Below, piece by piece: positions 34,043 through 42,844 of a stretch of DNA of 64,000 bases; position 1 is the stretch's first letter, and each line of letters opens with the position of its first letter. Location of the stretch: NCBI RefSeq assembly GCF_013167215.1, contig NZ_JABJWY010000006.1, positions 88,678-152,677 on the forward strand, given 5' to 3'. Made by a program: the position numbers and the translations under genes. The notes beneath the pieces are model-generated. The model searched no databases. It was not told where the DNA came from and saw only the letters and a program-made list of their open reading frames with translations. This DNA is from Sphingobacterium prati. GTDB taxonomy: Bacteria > Bacteroidota > Bacteroidia > Sphingobacteriales > Sphingobacteriaceae.

Positions 34043-34987
34043 ATGATGTATAGACCGTTACTTTTTTTACTATCTTTTTTCCTTCTTTCAGTTGTTGGTT
34101 GCAAAAAATCAGAAGAAGACGACACCGTTTCTGGCATGAGCATTTTGTTTTCGGACAATAACCATGCGGTAAGGGGAAAGGTGAGCTATGATTATACGAT
34201 GGACAATTGTGGTAATATCAATCTTATTACGGGTGTTAAAGAATCTGACGGAAATTACTCCGAACTAAAGCTCACTTTGCTTCATAATGGTGCATTGGCG
34301 AAGGCACAGTATTTTAAGCAGAATTCTTCGAATAACGGTCACTATTTTGCGCCACATCTTCAAGCTGAAAAATCTTTTCAAATCTCCGATTTTAAATACG
34401 ACAAATCTGGCGGACATTTATCATTTTCCTTTAAAGGCAAAGTTTATAAAGGAAGTGGACAAGATGACGAACGAATATTGACAGGTAATGTGGATCTAAC
34501 TGCCATTGAATATGTCCCATGTAAAGGATTGATCCTTGATGTGATGACCGAAAACCCTTCTTTCAACTTTTTCTCCATGTATTCCTCTGCCGGTACGACA
34601 ACTAGCGGCCTTGGTACGGCGAATCAGTATATTCAGTATGCATACAATGTTCACTCCAACGCTGGGCAGTATATGAGTTTGAGACTTGACAGTGATATCT
34701 CAGAGCTCGTAAATAAAGAAATGGTATTTGACGATAGTAATGAAAAGCTCGGTGTAAAATACTGGGAATATCAAGGACCATTTATGCTAGCAGAATCCTA
34801 TGGATATATTGATCACAACTGGAAACGCTTTCAAACCCGAGGAAAAATTACTGGTATACACAGAACATTTGGTGAACGATCGGTAGAACCGTATTACCAA
34901 GGCCTGATCATTATGGATATTCTCAATGAAAGCAGAGTGGTGAAGGAAGATGTTGAGATACCATTCTATGTGAAATCCCTTAAATAG
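34043..34987 (+). CDS. Lipoprotein of unknown function
   Basis: 314 residues. MMYRPLLFLLSFFLLSVVGC gives lipobox cysteine 20, followed by KKSEEDD, an acidic sequence consistent with surface display. The mature chain is beta-rich, with two halves: about 30-165 (GKVSYDYTMDNCGNINLITGVKESDGNYSELKLTLLHNG) and 175-310 (STAGTTTS-type turn, then SLRLDSDISELVNKEMVFDDSNEKLGVKYWEYQGPFM). No catalytic residues or named domain recognised. It is flanked by 460 bp upstream and a repeat-bearing spacer downstream, so it is probably expressed alone. Confidence 0.6.
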   Translation: MMYRPLLFLLSFFLLSVVGCKKSEEDDTVSGMSILFSDNNHAVRGKVSYDYTMDNCGNINLITGVKESDGNYSELKLTLLHNGALAKAQYFKQNSSNNGHYFAPHLQAEKSFQISDFKYDKSGGHLSFSFKGKVYKGSGQDDERILTGNVDLTAIEYVPCKGLILDVMTENPSFNFFSMYSSAGTTTSGLGTANQYIQYAYNVHSNAGQYMSLRLDSDISELVNKEMVFDDSNEKLGVKYWEYQGPFMLAESYGYIDHNWKRFQTRGKITGIHRTFGERSVEPYYQGLIIMDILNESRVVKEDVEIPFYVKSLK

Positions 34988-35054
34988 GCATCCTTTGCTA
35001 AATTTTATGTAAACAGAATTTATCCTGGGCTCATTTTACTAACTGTTGGAAAGG

Positions 35055-35081
35055 CCTCTTTTTTGTTTCGTCATCCAATGT
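35055..35081 (+). repeat. 27-bp exact repeat, copy A
   Basis: A 27-bp sequence starting CCTCTTTTTTG and ending CGTCATCCAATGT is found here and again, identically, at 63974-64000. It lies 68 bp downstream of a lipoprotein stop codon. The second copy runs to the window edge, so the true length of the repeat is unknown. Confidence 0.75.
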
Positions 35082-35267
35082 GTTTTGAATACTATTGGAT
35101 TTTCACTGTACGACGCCAATTTTTATGTTGGTTCTTTCTTTAGAAAGGAACTTGTTGCCCGTTTTGTATCATAAGAACAATAACCGATCTGAAATAGTTT
35201 TAGAAAAATTATGTATTTTACATTGTGTGTTATTGCTGTAGTGCATATTACCGAAAGTGATTTTCCG

Positions 35268-35561
35268 ATGGAACTAAAATTTCTTCTATTCTTTTTGAGC
35301 GTAAGCTTCTTCTTTTGTTCTTGCAAGAATAAGAGTTTAACAAATTCTATTTGGAAAAATTGTGGTGATCATGTTGGTTTACAGGATATTCTTGTTTTCA
35401 ACGGTACCTACAATTTCGTGCGAAATGACACGGTGTATAATAGGCTAAGTATCGACACGCCCATTGCAGTAATTGATAGGATTGATACTTATTATGGCGA
35501 AAGGAGATTATATCTAAAAAGACTTTCTGATCATAAGACCTATAGATTTTGTGAGCAATAA
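35268..35561 (+). CDS. Very small lipoprotein of unknown function
   Basis: 97 residues from ATG 35268 (MELKFLLFFLSVSFFFCSC, lipobox cysteine 19). A longer frame upstream lacks a sensible leader. The mature 78 residues form a small beta-domain: TNSIWKNCGDHVGLQDILVFNGTYNFVRNDTVYNRLSIDTPIAVID, then YYGERRLYLKRLSDHKTYRFCEQ. One pair of cysteines (NCGD and RFCEQ) could form a disulphide. No family recognised. Low coding length lowers certainty, but the leader and composition are convincing. Confidence 0.55.
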   Translation: MELKFLLFFLSVSFFFCSCKNKSLTNSIWKNCGDHVGLQDILVFNGTYNFVRNDTVYNRLSIDTPIAVIDRIDTYYGERRLYLKRLSDHKTYRFCEQ

Positions 35562-35825
35562 TCAACAATGTTAAAATGTTTTAATCCATTTATGCAACGA
35601 CCAGCTGCCGAATGATTGGTTTATTATGAATATTAATTTATTGTAAATGAAATTAATTTTTTTTGAAAAATGTATTCATATTTATTAGTTTTATAGGTGA
35701 AAATATCAATTTGTTCTTTGCCCATTTAAACTATATTTTTATTCGGGTTCATCTGTGAACAAGAAAGTCATAAATTAAAGCGTTTTATTATTATATTATA
35801 CTTATTGATAATCAATTTTATTTGA

Positions 35826-37190
35826 ATGATGAGTCGGTGCTATTTAAAATCTGCTGTATTAGCCTTTTTATATTTTTTTATTTATCCTGTTGTAGCACAG
35901 CAAGCTACATTTCCGCAAAAAAATGATTATTTGCATTTGCTAGAGCGTGCAGTACAAGAAAGGAAGCCGATGTTCTTGGTGGTCCATCAAAGGGATGAAC
36001 AGTTTGTACCTTTTAAAGGAACTGTTTCCAAGAAAGCAAAAGACATCCTCAGTACGCAGTTTGTTTCGGGAATCGTGCAAGTCGATCGTGATGATTTTAA
36101 TCATCCACTGGCTCAAACATTTCAGATGAATGATCCATTTTATCTTTTTACCGATAAAGATGGGATACCTTTATTGCGCCACGATAAAGCAGTTGATGGC
36201 ACAATTGAGTTGGAACGTCTCATTGATTCGGTCGCTACGCTTGCGAAGGGTGAAACACTGGGTAAGCTTACCGCGCAATATCGCAAGGGGATGCGCCAAC
36301 AGTCTATATTGACAAAGATGCTTCAACGGTATCAGGCATTTGATCAATATACAGATCAACAGGTATTGAACGATTACTTATCACAGTTGACTATAGAACA
36401 GTTGAATAATTTTGAGACTGTTACATTTCTGTTAAGCTGCGGGCCAGTATATAACAGTAAGACCTATCTCTTGGCACGTACCAATGGTAAAATGGTCGAT
36501 AGTTTGTATTCCAGTTTGCCTTTGCCCGTACGCAAAAAAATAAACAATAGAATCATACAGCGGACATTTCGGGAAGCCCTCGATAAGAAAGATTTTTCTT
36601 TAGCCCAGCATATAGGTTATTTTACTTATCAGACCTGGACATCGAATTATTTACGTGGCGCCGCTTCACAAGATTACTATCCCTTGGAGTACAAACGGCT
36701 TATGAAAGATACAGTCGCCTATATTCAGATGGCACGCCGCTTTTATAATGACCGTTTCTATCGCATTGATCCTGACTCCATAGCTCGTATAGACTTCGTG
36801 CAAGACCATCAAATAAAGTTATCACGAAAAGGTCCACTATTGGACAGTGCGCAAAATGCGGCCTTTAAACAGTGGATTGGTAAAGGACGTCAATATTATC
36901 AGGGCGACCAAGCCCGTAACCTGAACTATGGAGCCCAACAGATTTTGGCTTTCGCATGGAATAGTCCTGATGCTTTATTTGACGCTATCCGTTGGCAAAC
37001 GAAAGCAATTGGTCTGAAACCCGATATTGCCCAATACCATCATACATTGGCTTTACTGTTGTATCGGGTGAGTTTTTACGCGCAGGCAGAAGCAGAGCAG
37101 GAGAAGGCGATTTCTTTATCCAAGCTCAATAAAGGGCGTCACAAAGAAATGCAGGCGGTATTGAAGCAGATCCGGTCTAGACTATTGTGA
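35826..37190 (+). CDS. Secreted thioredoxin-fold-like protein with C-terminal TPR-like helices
   Basis: 454 residues with signal peptide (SAVLAFLYFFIYPVVAQ). An N-terminal region at about 30-140 looks like a thioredoxin fold: LLERAVQERKPMFLVVHQRDEQFVPF, FVSGIVQVDRDDFNHPLAQTFQMNDPFYLFTDKDGIPLL. The CxxC is absent (HQRDEQF at the active-site place), so it cannot be a normal redox enzyme. The remainder is helical, with a TPR-type end AIRWQTKAIGLKPDIAQYHHTLALLLYRVSFYAQAEAEQEKAISLS. Its 3' end overlaps the convergent TonB_C gene by 9 bp. Role unknown; such proteins often accompany TonB-linked systems in this phylum. Confidence 0.6.
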   Translation: MMSRCYLKSAVLAFLYFFIYPVVAQQATFPQKNDYLHLLERAVQERKPMFLVVHQRDEQFVPFKGTVSKKAKDILSTQFVSGIVQVDRDDFNHPLAQTFQMNDPFYLFTDKDGIPLLRHDKAVDGTIELERLIDSVATLAKGETLGKLTAQYRKGMRQQSILTKMLQRYQAFDQYTDQQVLNDYLSQLTIEQLNNFETVTFLLSCGPVYNSKTYLLARTNGKMVDSLYSSLPLPVRKKINNRIIQRTFREALDKKDFSLAQHIGYFTYQTWTSNYLRGAASQDYYPLEYKRLMKDTVAYIQMARRFYNDRFYRIDPDSIARIDFVQDHQIKLSRKGPLLDSAQNAAFKQWIGKGRQYYQGDQARNLNYGAQQILAFAWNSPDALFDAIRWQTKAIGLKPDIAQYHHTLALLLYRVSFYAQAEAEQEKAISLSKLNKGRHKEMQAVLKQIRSRLL

Positions 37191-38198
37191 TTTGGCGCCC
37201 TTTGGCGCGGGCGTTGTATGTAATCGAATCGGAAGAGAATACTTGACACGTACAGGTAGGCCAAACTGATACCCCGGAGTCCATTTTTTTGCTTTTTGAA
37301 GCACTTCAATACCATTAGCTGCGGTACCATAGCCTAGGTCATTGATTACCTCAAATTCATTTGGTATCCCTGTTTTTTCAATGACAAAATCAATGAGTAG
37401 CTGCCCCGATACCCTCGCCTGTAAAGCCTCCTTCGGATATTTATAATTCTGCGCCACAAACATCATCAGTTTTTGTATGCCGCCAGGATATTCCGGCTGG
37501 ACTTCGCGTTGTGTATAGGGATGTAAGTTCCCTGCACTGTCTGTGGTAATTCCTTTACTTAGGACACCATTTTCATACCATTCCTCAAACCTGTTTTTGC
37601 TACTACGAAATGTACCTTCCCAACGTCCTTCACGGACTCCATTCATGTATTGGCCCTTTTCGCTGCCCTCTTTATTTTTGAATTCAAATGTGCCATTCCC
37701 ATCACTTATCTGTACACGTCCTGTAGAATCCGCATAATAGATTAGACGGCTATTACGGTCCACGAAAAGAAATTCGTTCGGACTTCTCTCAGATCTAAAG
37801 AAAAGTCGGGTTTCTTTTAAATGACCATTTTTATGGTATCTTTTGAGAGTATCACTCAATTTATTATCGTTATATCCGGCCGAAGTTGCGAGGTTTCCAT
37901 TTTCATAATAGGTTTCCACTATACCCTCTAGGTGTAATTTTCGGGGATCAGCTATTTTAGTCCACCCATGACGTTTTAAGTTGCCATTAAGATAATAATC
38001 ATTTAGTTCGTAGAGTCCCATTTCGTTAGGTTTCAATCGGATGATACTGGTGTAAGCGGCCGAGTCTTTGCGTGCTGTATACCCCCCATTTTTTTTAATA
38101 TAAGTGACAATGGTTTCTTGTGCTTTTAATGAAGTCGCGAAGCAGATGAAGATGAGATAGATGAAGCATTTATATGGATTAAACAAATCGAGTTTCAT
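37182..38198 (-). CDS. TonB C-terminal-domain protein with MORN/YwqK-like repeats
   Basis: 338 residues. A signal-peptide-like N-terminus (YKCFIYLIFICFATSLKAQ) is followed by repeats of the toxin-antitoxin YwqK/MORN type (ETYYENGNLATSAGYNDNKL, RYHKNGHLKETRLFF, FEFKNKEGSEKGQYMNGVREGRWEG, RFEEWYENGVLSKG). At about 235-330 a TonB_C domain follows: QPEYPGGIQKLMMFVAQNYKYPKEALQARVSGQLLIDFVIEKTG. TonB_C normally contacts the TonB box of outer-membrane receptors; here the usual inner-membrane anchor and proline-rich stalk are missing. The pair of receptor-like and GLPGLI genes lies upstream on the same strand, 163 bp away. Confidence 0.8.
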   Translation of the reverse strand: MKLDLFNPYKCFIYLIFICFATSLKAQETIVTYIKKNGGYTARKDSAAYTSIIRLKPNEMGLYELNDYYLNGNLKRHGWTKIADPRKLHLEGIVETYYENGNLATSAGYNDNKLSDTLKRYHKNGHLKETRLFFRSERSPNEFLFVDRNSRLIYYADSTGRVQISDGNGTFEFKNKEGSEKGQYMNGVREGRWEGTFRSSKNRFEEWYENGVLSKGITTDSAGNLHPYTQREVQPEYPGGIQKLMMFVAQNYKYPKEALQARVSGQLLIDFVIEKTGIPNEFEVINDLGYGTAANGIEVLQKAKKWTPGYQFGLPVRVKYSLPIRLHTTPAPKGAKSQ

Positions 38199-38361
38199 AT
38201 GGTTAATTTATGTCTATTTCTTCTCAAATATACATAAGTTTTTATTTAAATTAATATTGTTTCATTTGTTAATTCGTTATCTTCTCTTGTGACTACCCAA
38301 AGTTTTCCTGTTTTATCTAAATCGTTACTTCCTAGGTTTTTTATAAGTTTGCCTTTTAAAG

Positions 38362-41055
38362 TTAAAAATTATAGTCTATTCCAACGCTTATGTACCGAGG
38401 CAGTAGCCGGTATTCGGTGGTAGAGCGCGAGATGTCTGTGAGCAGCGCATTTCTGAAAGACCGGGTGTTGAAGATGTTTTTGGCCGTAATGTCAAACCGT
38501 GTTTTGTATTTCTTGAGATCGTAAAATACTGAAAAATCCGAAAAATAATACGTTTGGGCTTTTTGTTGAGGCATGGCTCCAAAGCGATAAGATTCGTTCT
38601 TGAGGCTGAATTGCAGATTGTCGCCAAAGCGCAAGAAGAGATTTAAAAAAGCTTGGCCATTTGTCAAGGTATTTGTCTCACCTTCCATGCGGTAGCTGTT
38701 GGTCTGTAGACTATACCCCGTATACATATTGAAGTAGGATTTCCACGAACTTCTGAACGAAAGCCCATAGTCATATCTGTTTGTGCGGATTTGCCTGCGG
38801 CCCAAGCCGACGACCATGTTTTCATAATCAACCGTGTTGAAGCCCACATCCAATCGTAAATTTCCGTTTAGGGATTTCACAAAATAGTTGAGCTCGGCCT
38901 TAGCATAGCACAGGGTTTTGTCTTGGAGCAAGCGCTGTTGCATGAGGTTAAAATTGGGGTGGAGGTCGTTTTCCGTACCAATATAATCAAACAGGATCTG
39001 ATTCCCGATTTGTATGTTGGCAAAAAAGCGGTCGCTCATATTACCGTAGGTGTATAGAAGTGTTGCGCCCGAACTGCTCAAAGTAGCTATGTTATCCATC
39101 CCTTTGATAAAATTGCGTATACCGGTGGTGTAATAGTTGGGTATTAGGTCGGTAAGTTTAGTATTCTGTTGTTGAAAAAACAAATCAGTTTCCAGCCGTC
39201 CTTTGTAGTGTATGGCCCATTTTGCTGATAGGCCGGGCGAGAGTTGGAGATTGTTTTTGCGTTTTTGTTCCTCAAAATTAATCAGCCTGCTATATACCAT
39301 ACCTAATTGCAGGCGAGGAGTCACTTCCCAGTTGCGTTGTTTTACCGTGTATTTAGAAATAAAATTAGTCTGAAACAAGCGGAGGGTCATTTCATTGGCA
39401 TATTCTGGTGGGTACGCCACTGTTTTATGCTCCGTTTCGGGGCCGGGGAGTAGCCGCAACTGCGTGTTGAGCTTTTGCTGTTGATAGGTTGAGCTCAATC
39501 CCAGCTCGAAAAAATTGCCGTTTTGCTGCCGGCTTATATAATGCGTGGTAGCTCCCAGATAGCGCAGATTGTTGTCTATATGCTGTTGTACTCCGCTTAC
39601 CGAGTCGGGACCGAAAAGGTCTTGGTAATAATATTGATTGATGCTATAATCAACCGGCGACTGCTGGTTGATAAAGCGGATGGAGCTGACCAGTGCCTTC
39701 CGCTCCGACAGCTTGTAGCTGTACGTTAGGTTGTGGTTAGTCAGATAGCCTTTGTTTTTGGTGGTTTCTAAGCTGGTGATGTTATTAAAAAGCAGGGTCC
39801 CCAGCTCATTGCTGTTCAGAGAGCCCAGTGTGCCAGTATAGTTAAGTGTCGTATGAGGGCTGGGTTCGTATTGCAGTTCCAGTTTGGTGAAATAATTGTC
39901 GATTTTGCGGGCAAAAGCATAGTCTTCAGTGATGGTAAACTGAATGTCTTCCAGGTTGTACTCCTGCACCGTATTGCGGTAAAAAGACTTTTTGGTTGGG
40001 TTGGCAAAGCCTATCCATTTGATTTTGAATGCAGATGTAGGATTTAAAATCGTATTTAATGAAATAAGCTTATCGTTGTTGAAATTCGTGCGCCGATAAT
40101 CGAAATTGGGTAGATTGGGTGTATTATCGATCAAGGTTGGCGTGCTTATATCCATGCCAATCTGCCCGGGTTCGTTGGCCGAACCGGATTGAATAAGGTA
40201 GTTGATGCTGCTTACGGCGTCGTAACCATTGTTGTTGGCGCTCGCCAGCAGGTAATATTTGTTGCGCTTGCCAAAATTCATGAGGTTGGCGCTAGCCTGG
40301 TAATATTTTGGGCCTATTGGTGAGCCTTGTAACCCTACCGAGCCGAGCCATTGATTTTTGCTATCGGCTTTCAGTTGCAGGTTAAGGGCTACTTTGTCCG
40401 AGTTTTCGATGCCTTTTAATTGTTTGTTGTTGGAATAGCGCTGCAGTACCTGAATTTTTTCCAGCGGTTGCACGCTCATATTTTGTGTGAGCAGGCGGTA
40501 GCCCTTTTCAAAGAAGTCGTCACCTTCGACCATGACCTTTTCCACCTCTTTGTTGCCAATCTTGATGCTGCCATCTGTACCTACGTTAATCCCGGGGATT
40601 TTGCGTAGCAGGTCTTCTACATTGCGCTCATCGCCTTGTAAAAAAGAGTTCACCGCCAGTTCGATGGTATCTCGGCCATTTCGGTAGGGTTGCTTGGCAT
40701 GTACAATCACTTCTTGTAAGCGCTGTACACCGCCGGGGCGCATTTGCACGTCAATAAGAGTGTCAGCTTGTGCTGGAGCAATAGTCAGGCTAAGCGGTTC
40801 AGCGCCAAGTGATTTGAACTGCAAAATGAATTTTCCGCTTTGTGTGGTTTGCAAACGGTAATTTCCCTGGCCATCACTAAAGGTGTAGGTCAGCATTCGG
40901 GAATCGGCGGCAAAGCGCAAATCAATACGTACACCGCCTAAAGGCTCACCTTCGGCGCTGACCTTACCATGTATAGCTACCTGTGCCTGCCCAAATATAG
41001 GCAATAGACATAGGACAAGCCATCCTATTCTATGCTTAATTTTTTTCCCACTCAT
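38362..41055 (-). CDS. TonB-dependent-receptor-like outer-membrane protein (GLPGLI partner)
   Basis: 897 residues with signal peptide (RIGWLVLCLLPIFGQAQ). An N-terminal carboxypeptidase-regulatory-like domain at about 25-105 (VAIHGKVSAEGEPLGGVRIDL) precedes a plug-like part (RNGRDTIELAVNSFLQGDERNVEDLLRKIPGINVGTDGSIKIGNKEVEKVMVEGDDFF) and a beta-barrel of the CirA/TonB type ending YISVGIDYNF. Its start overlaps the end of the GLPGLI gene by 20 bp, so the two are translated together. G+C looks higher here than in neighbouring genes. Substrate unknown; receptors paired with GLPGLI proteins are usually described as acting on peptides or metals, which is not shown here. Confidence 0.8.
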   Translation of the reverse strand: MSGKKIKHRIGWLVLCLLPIFGQAQVAIHGKVSAEGEPLGGVRIDLRFAADSRMLTYTFSDGQGNYRLQTTQSGKFILQFKSLGAEPLSLTIAPAQADTLIDVQMRPGGVQRLQEVIVHAKQPYRNGRDTIELAVNSFLQGDERNVEDLLRKIPGINVGTDGSIKIGNKEVEKVMVEGDDFFEKGYRLLTQNMSVQPLEKIQVLQRYSNNKQLKGIENSDKVALNLQLKADSKNQWLGSVGLQGSPIGPKYYQASANLMNFGKRNKYYLLASANNNGYDAVSSINYLIQSGSANEPGQIGMDISTPTLIDNTPNLPNFDYRRTNFNNDKLISLNTILNPTSAFKIKWIGFANPTKKSFYRNTVQEYNLEDIQFTITEDYAFARKIDNYFTKLELQYEPSPHTTLNYTGTLGSLNSNELGTLLFNNITSLETTKNKGYLTNHNLTYSYKLSERKALVSSIRFINQQSPVDYSINQYYYQDLFGPDSVSGVQQHIDNNLRYLGATTHYISRQQNGNFFELGLSSTYQQQKLNTQLRLLPGPETEHKTVAYPPEYANEMTLRLFQTNFISKYTVKQRNWEVTPRLQLGMVYSRLINFEEQKRKNNLQLSPGLSAKWAIHYKGRLETDLFFQQQNTKLTDLIPNYYTTGIRNFIKGMDNIATLSSSGATLLYTYGNMSDRFFANIQIGNQILFDYIGTENDLHPNFNLMQQRLLQDKTLCYAKAELNYFVKSLNGNLRLDVGFNTVDYENMVVGLGRRQIRTNRYDYGLSFRSSWKSYFNMYTGYSLQTNSYRMEGETNTLTNGQAFLNLFLRFGDNLQFSLKNESYRFGAMPQQKAQTYYFSDFSVFYDLKKYKTRFDITAKNIFNTRSFRNALLTDISRSTTEYRLLPRYISVGIDYNF

Positions 41056-41815
41056 ATACTTGTTCTACACTGCCACGAACTTTTTTGCGCTCTACGGTTA
41101 CGCCTTCCATCAAGGGCATTTTGCTCATCATCATGCGCATCCGCTCCTCGGTTTCTAAATCTTCTTTTTTTATGTAGCTCTCTAAGCTGAGTTTGGGCAA
41201 GGTATTTATGTATTTTTCGTTAACGGGCACATCGCCTGTGTAGGGGTAGTCAATTTCTTTAAGCAACCAATAGTGCGGGTTGGCGCCTTCATTATATAGC
41301 ATGACGATAAGACCGGGCAAGCCACCAAATTTGTAAGGCCCGGCAGGTACCGGAATATCGTTCGTATAGTAGGCGACTAAGGTGGTACCACGGTAGGTGG
41401 CGGTGGCCTTGTGGCATATATGTTTGCCTAGGGTATCTACGTCAGTGAAGTTGGTGTTCCACGCTAAGGGCGGAAGCTCGTCGTTAACGAGGTAGTTGCT
41501 CCCTTTTAGCGAGCGGGTTTCGAGCAGTTGCGTCGCATTGTTTTTTTTGATGACAATGTTTCGGTAGATTTTGCCCATATCTAGGGTGACCGACATACTG
41601 CCGCTTAGTTCCTCATCATCACCATTGCTAGTAGCCTTGGACATGGGCTGTGGTAGCGAATCGCGAACGGACGTTTTTGCCCCGTCCTGAAAATAAACCT
41701 CTTCCCGAAAAGTTGCCATGGGCGATGGCAGGTATTCGTACACTGCCTTTAGTTTTTGGCCATAAGAAACTGCTGTGGCCAATAAGAATACAAAGAATAA
41801 AGAATATTTGTACAT
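41036..41815 (-). CDS. GLPGLI-family protein
   Basis: 259 residues with signal peptide (YSLFFVFLLATAVSYGQ). The name-giving motif is present: YKFGGLPGLIVMLYNEGANPHYWLLKEIDYPY at about 167-200. Upstream, EYLPSPMATFREEVYFQDGAKTSVRDS and GDDEELSGSMSVTLDMGKIYRNIVIKKNNA also fit the TIGR01200 family. Family function is not known. Such genes are usually next to TonB-dependent receptors, as here, with a 20-bp overlap into the receptor gene. Confidence 0.9.
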   Translation of the reverse strand: MYKYSLFFVFLLATAVSYGQKLKAVYEYLPSPMATFREEVYFQDGAKTSVRDSLPQPMSKATSNGDDEELSGSMSVTLDMGKIYRNIVIKKNNATQLLETRSLKGSNYLVNDELPPLAWNTNFTDVDTLGKHICHKATATYRGTTLVAYYTNDIPVPAGPYKFGGLPGLIVMLYNEGANPHYWLLKEIDYPYTGDVPVNEKYINTLPKLSLESYIKKEDLETEERMRMMMSKMPLMEGVTVERKKVRGSVEQVYEWEKN

Positions 41816-41896
41816 GGTCGTTGGATTGGAGAAAGCGAGGCCTTAGCCCCGCTTAAATTTTTACATTTGTAATTCAATTGAAATATAGTTCTCAGA

Positions 41897-42235
41897 CTAT
41901 ATCCCTAGTTCGCCACTTGCAAGCATATGTCTATAAATCGTTCTGCAGTTGGCGAAGAATCCTGAACAGGAATTTTCTACGTAAGTTTGCGAAGTGAAGG
42001 TGTCAATCACTTGGCCGCTGCTATTGTAAACATTTAGGGTATAAACACATTTTGTCAACATGCTTTTGCTTTCCTTTGACGCTTCGGTAACTTTAACCTT
42101 AGCGTTGTTTTTAGCTAGCTTGTAATTGGTTGTTTTTACATTTGCATTTTCTTTAGAAACTTTTGCACCTGTTCCGGCAAATGCCGCAGTTGATAACGTA
42201 GCTACTGCGAGCAGACTCATGACTAATTTTTTCAT
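41897..42235 (-). CDS. Small secreted protein of unknown function
   Basis: 112 residues. Clean signal peptide MKKLVMSLLAVATLSTAAFA. A Lys/Asn-rich basic linker follows (KVSKENANVKTTNYKLAKNN), then a domain with four cysteines (MLTKCVYTLNVYNSSGQ; VENSCSGFFANCRTIYRHML), which suggests a small disulphide-bonded fold. No known family. It precedes the receptor/GLPGLI pair on the same strand by 81 bp and may be expressed with it. Confidence 0.55.
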   Translation of the reverse strand: MKKLVMSLLAVATLSTAAFAGTGAKVSKENANVKTTNYKLAKNNAKVKVTEASKESKSMLTKCVYTLNVYNSSGQVIDTFTSQTYVENSCSGFFANCRTIYRHMLASGELGI

Positions 42236-42249
42236 TTTTTTATATTTTT

Positions 42250-42741
42250 TTGTTTAACCATACATGCCTTTTTGGGACATGTTTTAATTATCTGGTAATA
42301 AAAGTAGGACAAGGAAACGAATTGATTTTGGCCGTTTGGTATTCGCAAAGGTTGAACTATTATTCGCCCTTACTTATTCGATTTTTAGTTTTTGTTAGAC
42401 CCTTAAAGCATTGTACATATCCGAACAGTATGTTTAAAAACTGTTCGTATGCGCACATTTCCATTTTAGAAGAAGCTATTGAAAAGCTCATTATAGAGTC
42501 CAGGAGGCATAAATAAGTTCATTGGGGCGACCATCCCACGTCGCGGTATGTGGCTTTTACTTTTAATGATATGGAGACAGTCGGTTGTCAAAGAATTGGG
42601 AATCCTACAACGAAGGTGATCTTCAAAAGGGACTATTTCAAAGAGACATCACATTCATATAATAGAAGTGGAAATATGTTGGATGATGTAATTAATCTGC
42701 TGTTGGTTGATCCATTCCGATTGTGGGAAACCAAAGTTTAG
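42250..42741 (+). pseudogene. Possible degenerate gene with in-frame stop
   Basis: One frame runs from 42250 to 42741 interrupted only by a TAA at 42514. The second part reads VHWGDHPTSRYVAFTFNDME and RIGNPTTKVIFKRDYFKETS, a composition of true protein. The upstream part ends ISILEEAIEKLIIESRRHK. No homologous family recognised and no sensible start or signal. It could be a disabled gene or two small unknown genes. Confidence 0.3.
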
Positions 42742-42780
42742 TTAGTCTGGACTTTTTAACACACAAAAATCCCCTGTTTG

Positions 42781-42844
42781 TACAAAAATGAACCATTTCT
42801 GAACAAATCAATACCATTAGCCTAATGGAGGATAGCTACTTTTG
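42781..42844 (+). promoter_or_regulatory. 14-bp direct repeat (21-bp period) plus -7 box, copy 2 (PUL 2 enzyme operon)
   Basis: TACAAAAATGAACC (42781-42794), spacer ATTTCTG, AACAAATCAATACC (42802-42815), then 21 bp and TACTTTTG (42837-42844). The spacer and second repeat are nearly identical to copy 1. It should drive the DUF4832-GH2-GH2-GH35C operon starting at 43076. Confidence 0.75.
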
